In this document: in pieces, positions 7,819 through 18,970 of the stretch
Layout: each line of letters opens with the position of its first letter
Numbering within the stretch: position 1 is the first letter of the stretch
Origin: Acidimicrobiia bacterium
GTDB lineage: Bacteria; Actinomycetota; Acidimicrobiia; Spongiisociales; JAHEDJ01
Assembly: GCA_029210695.1 (NCBI GenBank)
Contig: JARGFH010000009.1
Span: 1-64,000, forward strand
Direction: 5' to 3'
DNA: 64,000 nt
Notes under the pieces: generated by a model
The model's input: only the letters and a program-made list of their open reading frames with translations
Told to the model about the DNA's origin: nothing
Database searches by the model: none
Made by a program: the position numbers and the translations under genes

Positions 7819-8564
7819 TCACTCACGCGCGGGTCGCCATCCCCGGTATGACGTATGTCAATGGGCGAAAGCCAGTCATCCTGTGCGATGTCGACCAGTC
7901 CCCACCTGGCGAGTTCGAGCAGCGCCAGGAAATACGCCACGACTTCCACCTTGCGAGTGCAATGCGCTACGACATCATCGAAGGTGGTCTCGGCCAGCGA
8001 GGCGATCCTGGCCCGAAGCTCATCGATGGCATTCTCCACCGAGGGCAAATCGAGGTCGAGATGGTCGAGATCGAGCTCGGAGGGCCGCTCGGTAAAGACA
8101 CGATGGGCCAGTGACACAAAACCGTTCAGGTCGAGCGGGATTCGCACTTCCGGCGGGTTGGCGGCGAGATCGGGATCGGAACCGGCACGCCGTTCGACGT
8201 ACCGGTTGTTCGCCATGAACCTGTGCCCGAGCACCGCCGCAACGTCCTTGAATGTGACACATTGCAGCAACCGGGTGATCAGTCGATCCCGCTCTTCCAT
8301 CAAAGCCAGTTCCTCGTCGAGGTCGACCTCAATATCGTCCGGGAGCAGATGGCGGGCCTTCAATTGAATCAGAGTGGCAGCGATGAGCAGGAACTCACTG
8401 GTGACGTCGAGATCGAGTTGCCTCATCTCGTGGATGAACGAGACGTACTCCGATACGAGATCGATCAAGCTCAGGCCGGTGATGTCGACTTGATGCCGGG
8501 TCACGAGTTGGAGTAGGAGGTCAAGCGGTCCCTCGAACACGGCCGTTTTCACTTCATACGTCAT
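7806..8564 (-). CDS. scpA: Segregation and condensation protein A (kleisin)
   Basis: A 252-residue kleisin of the SMC-ScpAB complex. The N-terminal FEGPLDLLLQL is the family hallmark, and the C-terminal winged helix (about residues 175-240) should contact the SMC head. It starts at ATG 8564, 9 nt after the HD-domain gene, and overlaps scpB. Acidic runs such as DDIEVDLDEELALMEE mark the central linker. Length and order are typical. Confidence 0.95.
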   Translation of the reverse strand: MTYEVKTAVFEGPLDLLLQLVTRHQVDITGLSLIDLVSEYVSFIHEMRQLDLDVTSEFLLIAATLIQLKARHLLPDDIEVDLDEELALMEERDRLITRLLQCVTFKDVAAVLGHRFMANNRYVERRAGSDPDLAANPPEVRIPLDLNGFVSLAHRVFTERPSELDLDHLDLDLPSVENAIDELRARIASLAETTFDDVVAHCTRKVEVVAYFLALLELARWGLVDIAQDDWLSPIDIRHTGDGDPRVSEWSR

Positions 8565-8573
8565 GATCGGCGC

Positions 8574-9107
8574 TCATCGTATTGCCTTCGAACGGGTGTC
8601 CGGAGGTTTTCCCGGTTCGTCTGCAGTCTCCAGCAACCGCCAATCCTCAGCACTGATCGACGTAGGGCGCTCATCGTGGTGCCATCTGGCAAAGTCGACG
8701 ACGATTGGTTCACAGCCGAGCACCTGCAGCTCCTCGGCTCCGAGCGGGCCGTGTTGGAAGTACGTAGCGTGGCGCCCGCCGAGCGGTAATCGGAGTTTGG
8801 CCGATGCGCTTGCGAGGGAGCGACGGATGATGCCGAGGCCCGAATGGCGTTTGCCGACATCGTGCAACAACGCGGCCCGAATCAAATCGAGCCGATCGGG
8901 TACAAGATGCTGCATGCGTGATGCTGCTCGAAAGGCATGGCGTTGATCGACCACGGGCTGGAAGAAGAAGAGCCGGCCTTCCGCATTAGAAGCCAGCCAG
9001 GCGGCGAGTACGACCCGTTCCAGTTCATCCAGCGGACGTGCGGTTGCCACCTCGAAGAATCTCCTGGCGAGATGCCACCACGATCCGATCCGACGACCGC
9101 CCTCCAC
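8574..9107 (-). CDS. HD-domain phosphohydrolase
   Basis: A 177-residue protein starting at GTG 9107, eight bases after the stop of the zinc-finger gene and preceded by AGGGG. Metal-binding HD motifs are His57, His82-Asp83 (ALLHDVGKRHSG), a histidine in FQHGPLGAEEL and RWHHDE. HD proteins of this kind hydrolyse nucleotides or phosphodiesters; the substrate is not evident. A longer frame to 9368 only reads antisense to the zinc-finger gene. It lies between the dksA-like and scpA genes, probably in one long operon. Confidence 0.8.
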   Translation of the reverse strand: MEGGRRIGSWWHLARRFFEVATARPLDELERVVLAAWLASNAEGRLFFFQPVVDQRHAFRAASRMQHLVPDRLDLIRAALLHDVGKRHSGLGIIRRSLASASAKLRLPLGGRHATYFQHGPLGAEELQVLGCEPIVVDFARWHHDERPTSISAEDWRLLETADEPGKPPDTRSKAIR

Positions 9108-9114
9108 CGCGCCC

Positions 9115-9462
9115 CTAGGAACGGCGGGTCTTGCAGTCCATGCAGAGAACAGACGTCGGCCGGGCTTCCATTCTCGGCGCGCCGATCTCCTTACCGCACT
9201 TGGCGCACATCCCGTAGGTCCCCGAATCGAGCTTGGCCAGCGCTTCGTCAACCTCATCAACTTGCCCTTTGAGGCTCTCGACGAGTCCAAGGACCTCGGT
9301 GCGCTCTGCCGTCGCCGCTCCGGCATCGGCAAATCCATCACCAAACTGGACATCAGAGCGCAAATCACCGGACTCGGTCGCGCCGAGTTCCTCGAGCTGG
9401 TGAACCAGCTTCGTGCGCTCTTCAGTTAGTACCGTTCTAGCGGCGTCGTAGTTGATAATCAT
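9115..9462 (-). CDS. DksA/TraR-family zinc-finger protein
   Basis: A 115-residue protein with a predicted coiled-coil N-terminal half and a C4 zinc finger formed by Cys86, Cys89, Cys107 and Cys110 (MCAKCGKEIG and LCMDC). The family acts on RNA polymerase through the secondary channel in DksA, or has unknown roles in the YteA/Rv1708-region-type actinobacterial relatives. The finger is intact. The start overlaps the xerD stop by 4 bp, so it is coupled to xerD. Whether it is a true DksA functional equivalent is not clear. Confidence 0.85.
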   Translation of the reverse strand: MIINYDAARTVLTEERTKLVHQLEELGATESGDLRSDVQFGDGFADAGAATAERTEVLGLVESLKGQVDEVDEALAKLDSGTYGMCAKCGKEIGAPRMEARPTSVLCMDCKTRRS

Positions 9463-10349
9463 CTGCTTCGTGGGTGCGACTCGACGTAAACCTCAATGAG
9501 GTGCTGAGGCGACACTTTCGTATACACCTGAGTGGTGGAGATACTAGCGTGGCCGAGCATTACCTGTACGGTTCGCAGATCTGCCCCTCCTTCCACCATG
9601 TGTGTGGCTGCCGAATGGCGGAGAACATGGGGGGAAACCGCGTCTTCGTCGATGCCTGCCCGCCTCGCCGCTTTGCGGACCAGACCCCACACCCCTTGCC
9701 GGCTCAGCCGCCCTCCCCTGGCGTTGAGGAACACAGCACCGGGATCGGGCCGCCCGCCCAGCACGGCTCGACGGTCGGGGAGGTATTGCTCGATCGCCGC
9801 CACGGCATGACGTCCCAGTGGGACGAGGCGCTGCTTACTTCCCTTCCCCGTGACCATCGCCGTCCCGTCCTCCAGGTCGACATCGATGACATCGAGGCCG
9901 ACCACCTCCGCCACCCTCGAACCCGAGGCGTACATGAATTCGAGGAGGGCGCGATCTCGCCTCCCTGGTGCCGTGGTCGTGTCCGGCGCTTCGATGAGCT
10001 TCTCTACGAGATCTAGGTCCAGCGCCTTTGGAAGGCGAAGGCCTCCGCGCCGGGCTTCGACGAGCGCGGTCGGATCGTCGGCAGCCGTGCCTTCTGCGAT
10101 CAGGAAACGATGTAGCCCGCGCACTGCCGCCACCTTTCTCGAGATCGTGGCAGCCGCCAGTCCGCGCCGATTGAGGTCTGCAACGAACCCATCCACCAGG
10201 AGAGGCGTCGGCGCTCGTCCTTCGAGGAAAAGCCCATAGTCGGTGAGATCCCGGCGGTACGCCAGGATGGTGGCCGGTGCTAGACCACGCTCAACCGCGA
10301 GCGATGAAAGGAACTCGGCGACTTCAGCTTCGATGCTCATACCCTCCAC
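9459..10349 (-). CDS. xerD: Tyrosine recombinase XerD
   Basis: A 296-residue recombinase of chromosome dimer resolution, acting at dif with XerC at the FtsK-marked septum. Core-binding domain 1-100; catalytic residues Arg145, a Lys in GKGSKQR, His241 and Arg244 (HVLRH), His267 (LGHASIS) and Tyr276. The position between the NUDIX gene and scpAB matches xerD of actinobacteria. The start is uncertain: GTG 10349, or ATG 10340, which has GGAGG only 2 nt upstream. Confidence 0.94.
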   Translation of the reverse strand: MEGMSIEAEVAEFLSSLAVERGLAPATILAYRRDLTDYGLFLEGRAPTPLLVDGFVADLNRRGLAAATISRKVAAVRGLHRFLIAEGTAADDPTALVEARRGGLRLPKALDLDLVEKLIEAPDTTTAPGRRDRALLEFMYASGSRVAEVVGLDVIDVDLEDGTAMVTGKGSKQRLVPLGRHAVAAIEQYLPDRRAVLGGRPDPGAVFLNARGGRLSRQGVWGLVRKAARRAGIDEDAVSPHVLRHSAATHMVEGGADLRTVQVMLGHASISTTQVYTKVSPQHLIEVYVESHPRSR

Positions 10350-10359
10350 GCCGAGACCG

Positions 10360-10905
10360 TTACGACGCCCACCGCGGCATTCCCTCCAACAGGCCGATCA
10401 GCGTCTTGGCATCGGTGATCGAACCATCGGCGATCGCCGACCGCACTTCCGCGAAGCTCAAGCGGATGATCTCGGCATGGCGTTCCTCAATCCCATCCGG
10501 CCGCGCTCCCACCTCCGTCAGATCGGTGGCGAGAAAAAGGTCGATGCGTTCGTCCGAGAAACCCGGTGTCGTGTTGATCGTGCGGAGATGTTCGAGCCGA
10601 CCCGGCCGGTAGCCGGTCTCTTCCTCACACTCACGGGTAGCCGCCATCTCGAGAGGTTCGTTCTCGATGTCGAGTATCCCGGCCGGTATCTCCAGCATCA
10701 GGGCTCCAAGCGGTGCCCTGAACTGCCGGACGAAGATCACGTGTCCATCGTCGATCGGTACGACGGCCACGGCTCCGGGGTGCCGGATCACGACGCGTTC
10801 GAATTCGCTTCCGTCGTGGTCACGGTAACGATCCAACTCGACGGACAGAAAAGCGACCCTGGCAACTACATGGCTTCCGGTCAGAACCGCCGGAAGAGGA
10901 TCCAC
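10360..10905 (-). CDS. NUDIX hydrolase, probable ADP-ribose pyrophosphatase
   Basis: A 181-residue NUDIX enzyme with an intact box (GILDIENEPLEMAATRECEEETGY, about residues 87-110, matching GX5EX7REUXEEXGU). The conserved proline-containing RQFRAPLGALMLEIPAG before the box is typical of ADP-ribose pyrophosphatases. It hydrolyses ADP-ribose-like compounds to AMP and sugar phosphate. It starts at GTG 10905, one base after the pyrG stop, matching the pyrG-Rv1700 order of mycobacteria. Substrate assignment is by family only. Confidence 0.88.
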   Translation of the reverse strand: MDPLPAVLTGSHVVARVAFLSVELDRYRDHDGSEFERVVIRHPGAVAVVPIDDGHVIFVRQFRAPLGALMLEIPAGILDIENEPLEMAATRECEEETGYRPGRLEHLRTINTTPGFSDERIDLFLATDLTEVGARPDGIEERHAEIIRLSFAEVRSAIADGSITDAKTLIGLLEGMPRWAS

Positions 10906-10906
10906 G

Positions 10907-14227
<3,321 letters not shown>

Positions 14228-14231
<4 letters not shown>

Positions 14232-15049
14232 TGCAGTCTGAGCTTCTCCGTGACCAGGCGCGGGTACGACCGTCGGGAGTGGTCGATGAACCTCACGTTT
14301 TGTGGTGCACGGCGGATCACGATCTCCTCACCCTCAGCAGCACTCCCCAGCTCATTCCCGTCCACGTTTACGCCGACCGGCCACTCTCTGACCACGGTGC
14401 ACCGAAGCTCAGTATCAGCCGGGAACACCATGGCACTCCGAAATAGGGAGTGGTGGGCGACAGGCGTGAGGATGATGGACTCGACTCGCGGATGGACGAG
14501 TGGACCTCCTGCTGACAAGTTGTAGGCGGTCGATCCTGTCGGGGTTGAAAACACGAGGCCATCAGCGTGGTACGTGAGAAACGGTTCTCCATCGATTGCG
14601 ACGTCGATGGAGACAAGCCGCTGACTCATCACTTTCTCGACTACGACGTCATTGACGCCCACGAGGGATCCGACACCGGCAATCGATGCCTCGATTGCCA
14701 TTCGCTCGACTTCGATCCAGGTGCCGGCGGCCAGCTGTGCAACGATCGAATCAATTTGCTCGGGCTCGACGTCCGCTAGGAACCCGATCCGACCTAGGTT
14801 CACTCCGAATAACGGCACGTCGATGGAGAGGGCGTGTTGAACAGCCCGTAGAACGGTCCCATCCCCCCCTACGGCCGCGACCACATCCACCGGGTCGACG
14901 TCCAGGTCCATCACCTCGATGCCCAGCACGGCGGCTGCACGTTCATCGGCCACCACCTCGAGGCCTGCGTCCCGAGCGCGGTTTACGAGTGTTCGGGCCA
15001 CCTCCGCGGCCCGATCGAGCTTGTGATGCACCACAACGCCGAGTTTCAC
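14228..15049 (-). CDS. nadK: NAD kinase
   Basis: A 273-residue enzyme that phosphorylates NAD to NADP. It has GGDGT (about residues 61-65), NLGRIGFL, GVNDVVVEK and the STPTGSTAY diacylglycerol-kinase-fold motif. Start ATG 15049 overlaps the tlyA stop by 4 bp, and its own stop overlaps recN by 4 bp, giving a coupled tlyA-nadK-recN operon as in M. tuberculosis. Confidence 0.96.
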
Positions 15050-15828
15050 GCTCGCGTCATCTCCTCGATCTCCTTTTCGCTCACGATTCCGGATCCGGGC
15101 CGGAGGTGCACGAAGAACTCACGATTTCCCTTCGCCCCGCGAATCGGTGATGGAGTAATCCCGAGAGTTCCGAGACCGTAGCCATCGAGACACGCGATCA
15201 CTTGCCGAATCGCCCGGCTGTGGTCCCCAGCCTCGCGCACGATGCCGCCCTTGCCAACCTCCCCCTTGCCCAACTCGAACTGCGGCTTGACCAGCAGGAC
15301 GAGGTCGGCGCCGTCGGCGGCCAGATTCGCCAGAGCCCCACCCACGGTGCAAAGAGAGATGAAGGACAGATCCGCCACGATCAACGCGAATGGACCGCCG
15401 AGGTCGGTGCCGGCTACATAGCGAAGATTGGTCCGATCGTGAACCTCCACCCGCGGGTCCTGGCGGATCGACCAGTCCAGCTGACCGTACCCCACGTCGA
15501 CCGCGCAGACGCTTTGCGCCCCGCGTTGGAGGAGGCAATCCGTGAATCCTCCCGTAGACGCACCGGCGTCCAGACAGCGCTTCTCTGTCGGGTCGACGCC
15601 AAACGTTTCGAGCGCAAACTCGAGCTTCAAGCCGCCCCGCGATACGTATCTGCTCGATCCTCCGTCGTCGACCTCGATGGGGTCATCGTTGCCGACCAGG
15701 GATGCCGCTTTGGGGGTAGAAACCCCGCGCACGAGGACGCGCCCTTCCTCGATGGCACGCTGCGCTTCCGATCTACTCGTAACCAACCCGCGCCGGAGCA
15801 TCTCCTGGTCGAGACGGCGACGGGTCAG
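15046..15828 (-). CDS. tlyA: TlyA-family rRNA 2'-O-methyltransferase
   Basis: TlyA methylates ribose in 16S and 23S rRNA in actinobacteria and affects capreomycin sensitivity. It has an N-terminal S4 domain (LDQEMLRRGLVTSRSEA) and a FtsJ-like Rossmann domain with SAM motif LDAGASTGGFTD. The first ATG (15801) would delete the conserved RRRLDQE start of the S4 domain. A CTG at 15828, preceded by GGGAGGG and overlapping the upstream stop as CTGA, restores it and is used here (260 residues). The rare start codon is inferred from ribosome binding site, overlap and domain completeness. Confidence 0.9.
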   Translation of the reverse strand: MTRRRLDQEMLRRGLVTSRSEAQRAIEEGRVLVRGVSTPKAASLVGNDDPIEVDDGGSSRYVSRGGLKLEFALETFGVDPTEKRCLDAGASTGGFTDCLLQRGAQSVCAVDVGYGQLDWSIRQDPRVEVHDRTNLRYVAGTDLGGPFALIVADLSFISLCTVGGALANLAADGADLVLLVKPQFELGKGEVGKGGIVREAGDHSRAIRQVIACLDGYGLGTLGITPSPIRGAKGNREFFVHLRPGSGIVSEKEIEEMTRA

Positions 15829-15959
15829 CCCGAACCCTCCCGCTCCGGGTCGAGCAGGTGGGCCAGGGTATCGGCGAGCGAATCGGCCTGTTCAGCGGCA
15901 TCGGCCGGGTCGGCCTGTTCGAGGTCCTCGATGAGTTTCACGATCGACGTATGATCCAT
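15825..15959 (-). CDS. Small acidic protein, 44 aa, upstream of tlyA
   Basis: A 44-codon frame begins MDHTSIVKLIEDLEQ, is rich in Asp, Glu and Ala, and is predicted helical. Its TGA overlaps the proposed tlyA CTG. A short conserved gene of similar size (Rv1693) precedes tlyA in M. tuberculosis, so a real operon leader gene is plausible; homology was not tested. GATAAT sits 6 nt before the ATG. Function unknown. Confidence 0.55.
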   Translation of the reverse strand: MDHTSIVKLIEDLEQADPADAAEQADSLADTLAHLLDPEREGSG

Positions 15960-15965
15960 GAGTCC

Positions 15966-15971
15966 ATTATC
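15966..15971 (-). promoter_or_regulatory. Putative -10 element of the tlyA-nadK-recN operon
   Basis: GATAAT on the minus strand, 6 nt before the ATG of the 44-aa gene, the same spacing as at ispH, tatA and pafA. Confidence 0.35.
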
Positions 15972-16007
15972 GCCCGTGTTCCCTGGATCCGAAGCTTTTC
16001 AGACACA

Positions 16008-16769
16008 ATGATCCCAATTCGTGACACCAACCCCACCGTCATCAGGCCATTCGTCAACTGGTTGATCATCGCCGGTGCCGTTCTGGTCTTCTTCATGCTC
16101 CAACCACAGACCGAGCCGGCCGGCACCGCCTTCGCCTTCGAGTGGGCGGCGATCCCCTGCGAATTGACGACGATGGACCCCCTGGATGTTCGGGAACTCG
16201 AGACGGCGATTTGCCTATCGTCCGGCCAAGCAGGATCCGACCTTTTCCCTGAGAAGTCTGTCATGCTGGGGGTCCTGGTGTCGATGTTCCTCCACGGGGG
16301 ACTCGGGCACCTCATCGGCAACATGTGGATGCTCTGGATCTTCGGTAACAACGCCGAAGAGGCGTTCGGGTCCGGCGGATATCTCCTCTTCTACCTGCTG
16401 TCGGGTGTCGCGGCTACCGCCGGTTACGTGCTACTGAACCCCGATGGCACCGTGCCATTGGTTGGCGCATCCGGCGCGATCGCCGGCGTTATGGGGGCGT
16501 ACCTCGTGTTGTTTCCACGGGCACAAGTGGTCTCGCTGGTGCCGTTCTTCTTCTTCATCCCGTTCAACGTCCCGGCCGGGATCTACCTCATGATCTGGTT
16601 CGCCGGACAGTTCGCGATCTCCGGGGAGGCCGGCCAGATCGCCTGGGAAGCCCATGTGGCCGGCTTCGCGTTTGGTGTGGCGGTCGCCCTGCTGCTCCGT
16701 CGCCGGCTCTTGCGACGAGTCGCACGGTTGCAGCGACTGGCGGTTCCGCGCCGGATCAGGAGACGTTGA
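16008..16769 (+). CDS. Rhomboid-family intramembrane serine protease
   Basis: A 253-residue membrane protein with about seven hydrophobic segments. The catalytic dyad is Ser155 in GASGA and His216 in EAHVAGFAFGV; HGGLGHLIGNMWML (residues 96-109) is the conserved loop/TM2 segment. Rhomboids cleave transmembrane substrates; the substrate here is unknown. The start at ATG 16008 gives a normal N-terminus. The 3' end overlaps the convergent HAD gene by 14 bp. Confidence 0.92.
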   Translation: MIPIRDTNPTVIRPFVNWLIIAGAVLVFFMLQPQTEPAGTAFAFEWAAIPCELTTMDPLDVRELETAICLSSGQAGSDLFPEKSVMLGVLVSMFLHGGLGHLIGNMWMLWIFGNNAEEAFGSGGYLLFYLLSGVAATAGYVLLNPDGTVPLVGASGAIAGVMGAYLVLFPRAQVVSLVPFFFFIPFNVPAGIYLMIWFAGQFAISGEAGQIAWEAHVAGFAFGVAVALLLRRRLLRRVARLQRLAVPRRIRRR

Positions 16770-17541
16770 GCGCTGCTGGCAGTTCTGCGAGGGTCGAAAC
16801 CACCAGGTCGGCGACGATCCCGACTGCTTCTGTCGGAGTGGTGATCCCGGACAAAGTCAGTACCGTTGACCATCCTGCCCGACGACCCAATTCGAGATCT
16901 GTCTCTGGACGATCGCCCACGGCGTACACGGGTCCCGCCAGAAGCTTGGCCGCGATGAGACGTCGCATGGGCTCGAACGGCTTGCCGGCCGGTTCAGCCG
17001 TCCTACCGGACGACGCTTCGAGAGCGGCAACCATCGACCCTGCTCCCGGCCACAAGTCGTTGCCGGCGGCCGGAAAGGTGTTGTCCAGATTGCTGGCAAT
17101 GAACCGGGCTCCGCCGAGTAGAGCGAAGGTTGCCTCCCTCAGCCGATCGTAGGTGAGATCCCGATCGAACCCCACGACGACCGCCGTCGCAGTTCTCCCC
17201 TCCTCCACAAGTTCGTGACCGGCGTCCACCATTGCTGTGCGCAGCCCTTCACCGCCGACGATGTAGACGCGCCGGCGACCTGCTCCCAGGAGGGCTGCAG
17301 CCGCTTCGGCCGAGGTCACCACCTGGTCGGGCTTGACCGCGTAGCCAGACAAGCGCCCGATCTTCTCCGCCACCTGGTCATTCGTCTTCGAGGAGTTGTT
17401 CGTAGCGAAGATGATGTTGTAGCCGGCCTGGTCGAGCTTTCGAAGGGCCTCACCGGCGCCCGGAATCACCGTCTCTCCCCGATAGACGACCCCGTCCAGA
17501 TCGCAGACCAGGTTGCCGACCCTGCGGGTTGGATCGCTCAC
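16756..17541 (-). CDS. HAD-superfamily IIA phosphatase (NagD-like)
   Basis: A 261-residue HAD hydrolase of subfamily IIA. Motif I is CDLDGVVYRG (Asp14, Asp16), motif II TNNSSK, the motif-III lysine is in GKPFEP, and VGDRPETDLE supplies the metal-binding aspartate. Family members dephosphorylate small phosphates such as nucleotides or glycerol phosphate; the substrate is unknown. GTG 17541 with AGGA upstream is the likely start. The longer frame to 17763 enters the divergent gene and is rejected. Confidence 0.88.
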   Translation of the reverse strand: MSDPTRRVGNLVCDLDGVVYRGETVIPGAGEALRKLDQAGYNIIFATNNSSKTNDQVAEKIGRLSGYAVKPDQVVTSAEAAAALLGAGRRRVYIVGGEGLRTAMVDAGHELVEEGRTATAVVVGFDRDLTYDRLREATFALLGGARFIASNLDNTFPAAGNDLWPGAGSMVAALEASSGRTAEPAGKPFEPMRRLIAAKLLAGPVYAVGDRPETDLELGRRAGWSTVLTLSGITTPTEAVGIVADLVVSTLAELPAALNVS

Positions 17542-17677
17542 GATTCCTGCAGACAATCGTTTGGCACCCGGGCAAACTACCAGGGCGGCATCGGACGTCC
17601 GGTGCAGACTCACGACGTAGTGTTGTTGCAGTGAGGTCGGCGCAGAGCATCGCTCAACCCCGGCGACTGGTGAGGCA

Positions 17678-18955
17678 ATGGAATTGACGACTGCAATCAG
17701 ATGGCTGGCAGGCGGCCTGATCGCCGCTAGATGGATGGCCTCGATGTGGTTGTTCCTACTCAACCGTCGACACGTGGTGGCTCACGCAAACGCAATACCA
17801 ACGGCGTTTGCCGGAATCATCGACGAGTCAACCTACGGGCGGTCGGTGAGCTACACCCTGGCGAGGAACCGATTCAGCCAGATCGCGGAGACGTACACGT
17901 CGCTCGTTCTGCTGGCAGTGCTGTTCAGCGGTGTTCTGCCATGGGGGTACGAACTGGCGCTGCGCCGAACCGGCACCACGTCCTGGGCGATGGCCCTGTT
18001 CCTCATTTCTGTGGGACTGGGAATGGGCCTATCGAGTTTGCCGTTCGGATGGATCGCCCGGTTCAGGCTGGAAGATCGATTCGGCTTCAACACCAGTACA
18101 CAGAGGACGTGGTGGCTAGATCTGGTCAAAGGGGCACTTCTGGCAATTGCCTTGGGATATCCCCTGCTTGTTGCGATCCTCCGGATCGTGGAGTGGTCGG
18201 GCGCCTCATGGTGGTTGTGGGTATGGGCAACGATCATGGCTCTCCAACTGACGATCACCGTACTGGCGCCTGTTCTCATCCTGCCGCTGTTCAACAAGCT
18301 GACTCCGTTGCCGGAAGGAAGCCTCAGGAACCGTCTGACGGCTCTCGCCGCGGAGACTCACTTCGAAGCTCGGAGTATCCAGGTGATGGATGGCAGCCGG
18401 CGCTCCCGTCACTCCAACGCCTTCTTCACAGGCTTCGGACGCCTTCGGAAGATTGTCCTGTTCGACACGTTGATCGAGCAAATGGAAGAAACGGAACTGG
18501 AGGCCGTGCTGGCTCACGAGATCGGGCATTCCAAGCGAAGGCACGTTCCCAAACTCCTGGTCGGCTCTGCGGCAGGATCACTCGCCGGCCTCTGGGTCAT
18601 GGCCCGACTGGGAACGGAGCCGGCCTTCGTGGAGGCGTTCGGGTTCTCGTCACCGGCCTCCACGACCGGGTTCACCGGACCGGGGGTGGCGCCGGTGCTG
18701 TTGTTGTTCGGTCTGCTCTCGGGGGCGCTGACCTTCTGGCTCAACCCTCTCGTCCATTGGACGTCGCGTCGGTACGAATACGAAGCAGATTCATTCGCAA
18801 GAGAGGTAATGGGTGACTCTCAGCCGATGATCGGCGCGTTGCGAAAACTGAACGAGAAGAACCTGAGCAATCTGACTCCACATCCCATCTACAGCAAATT
18901 CCACTACTCGCATCCGACCTTGGTGGAACGGGAGGCTGCTCTGAGGGCACCGTAG
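17678..18955 (+). CDS. Ste24/HtpX-like M48 zinc metallopeptidase
   Basis: A 425-residue membrane peptidase with several N-terminal transmembrane segments. The zinc site is HEIGH (His280, Glu281, His284), with the third ligand Glu369 in RRYEYEADSFA. The N-terminal half and overall size match CAAX protease 1 (Ste24, M48A) rather than the shorter HtpX. In bacteria such proteins probably act in membrane protein quality control. It is divergent from the HAD gene and convergent with the M20 gene 15 bp away. Confidence 0.9.
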   Translation: MELTTAIRWLAGGLIAARWMASMWLFLLNRRHVVAHANAIPTAFAGIIDESTYGRSVSYTLARNRFSQIAETYTSLVLLAVLFSGVLPWGYELALRRTGTTSWAMALFLISVGLGMGLSSLPFGWIARFRLEDRFGFNTSTQRTWWLDLVKGALLAIALGYPLLVAILRIVEWSGASWWLWVWATIMALQLTITVLAPVLILPLFNKLTPLPEGSLRNRLTALAAETHFEARSIQVMDGSRRSRHSNAFFTGFGRLRKIVLFDTLIEQMEETELEAVLAHEIGHSKRRHVPKLLVGSAAGSLAGLWVMARLGTEPAFVEAFGFSSPASTTGFTGPGVAPVLLLFGLLSGALTFWLNPLVHWTSRRYEYEADSFAREVMGDSQPMIGALRKLNEKNLSNLTPHPIYSKFHYSHPTLVEREAALRAP

Positions 18956-18970
18956 TTGGCGCCCGGCGAG

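Noticed and set aside
9108-9368. N-terminal extension of the HD-domain protein
   Set aside because: It only reads through the zinc-finger gene in another frame; the GTG 9107 start is adjacent to an AGGGG site.
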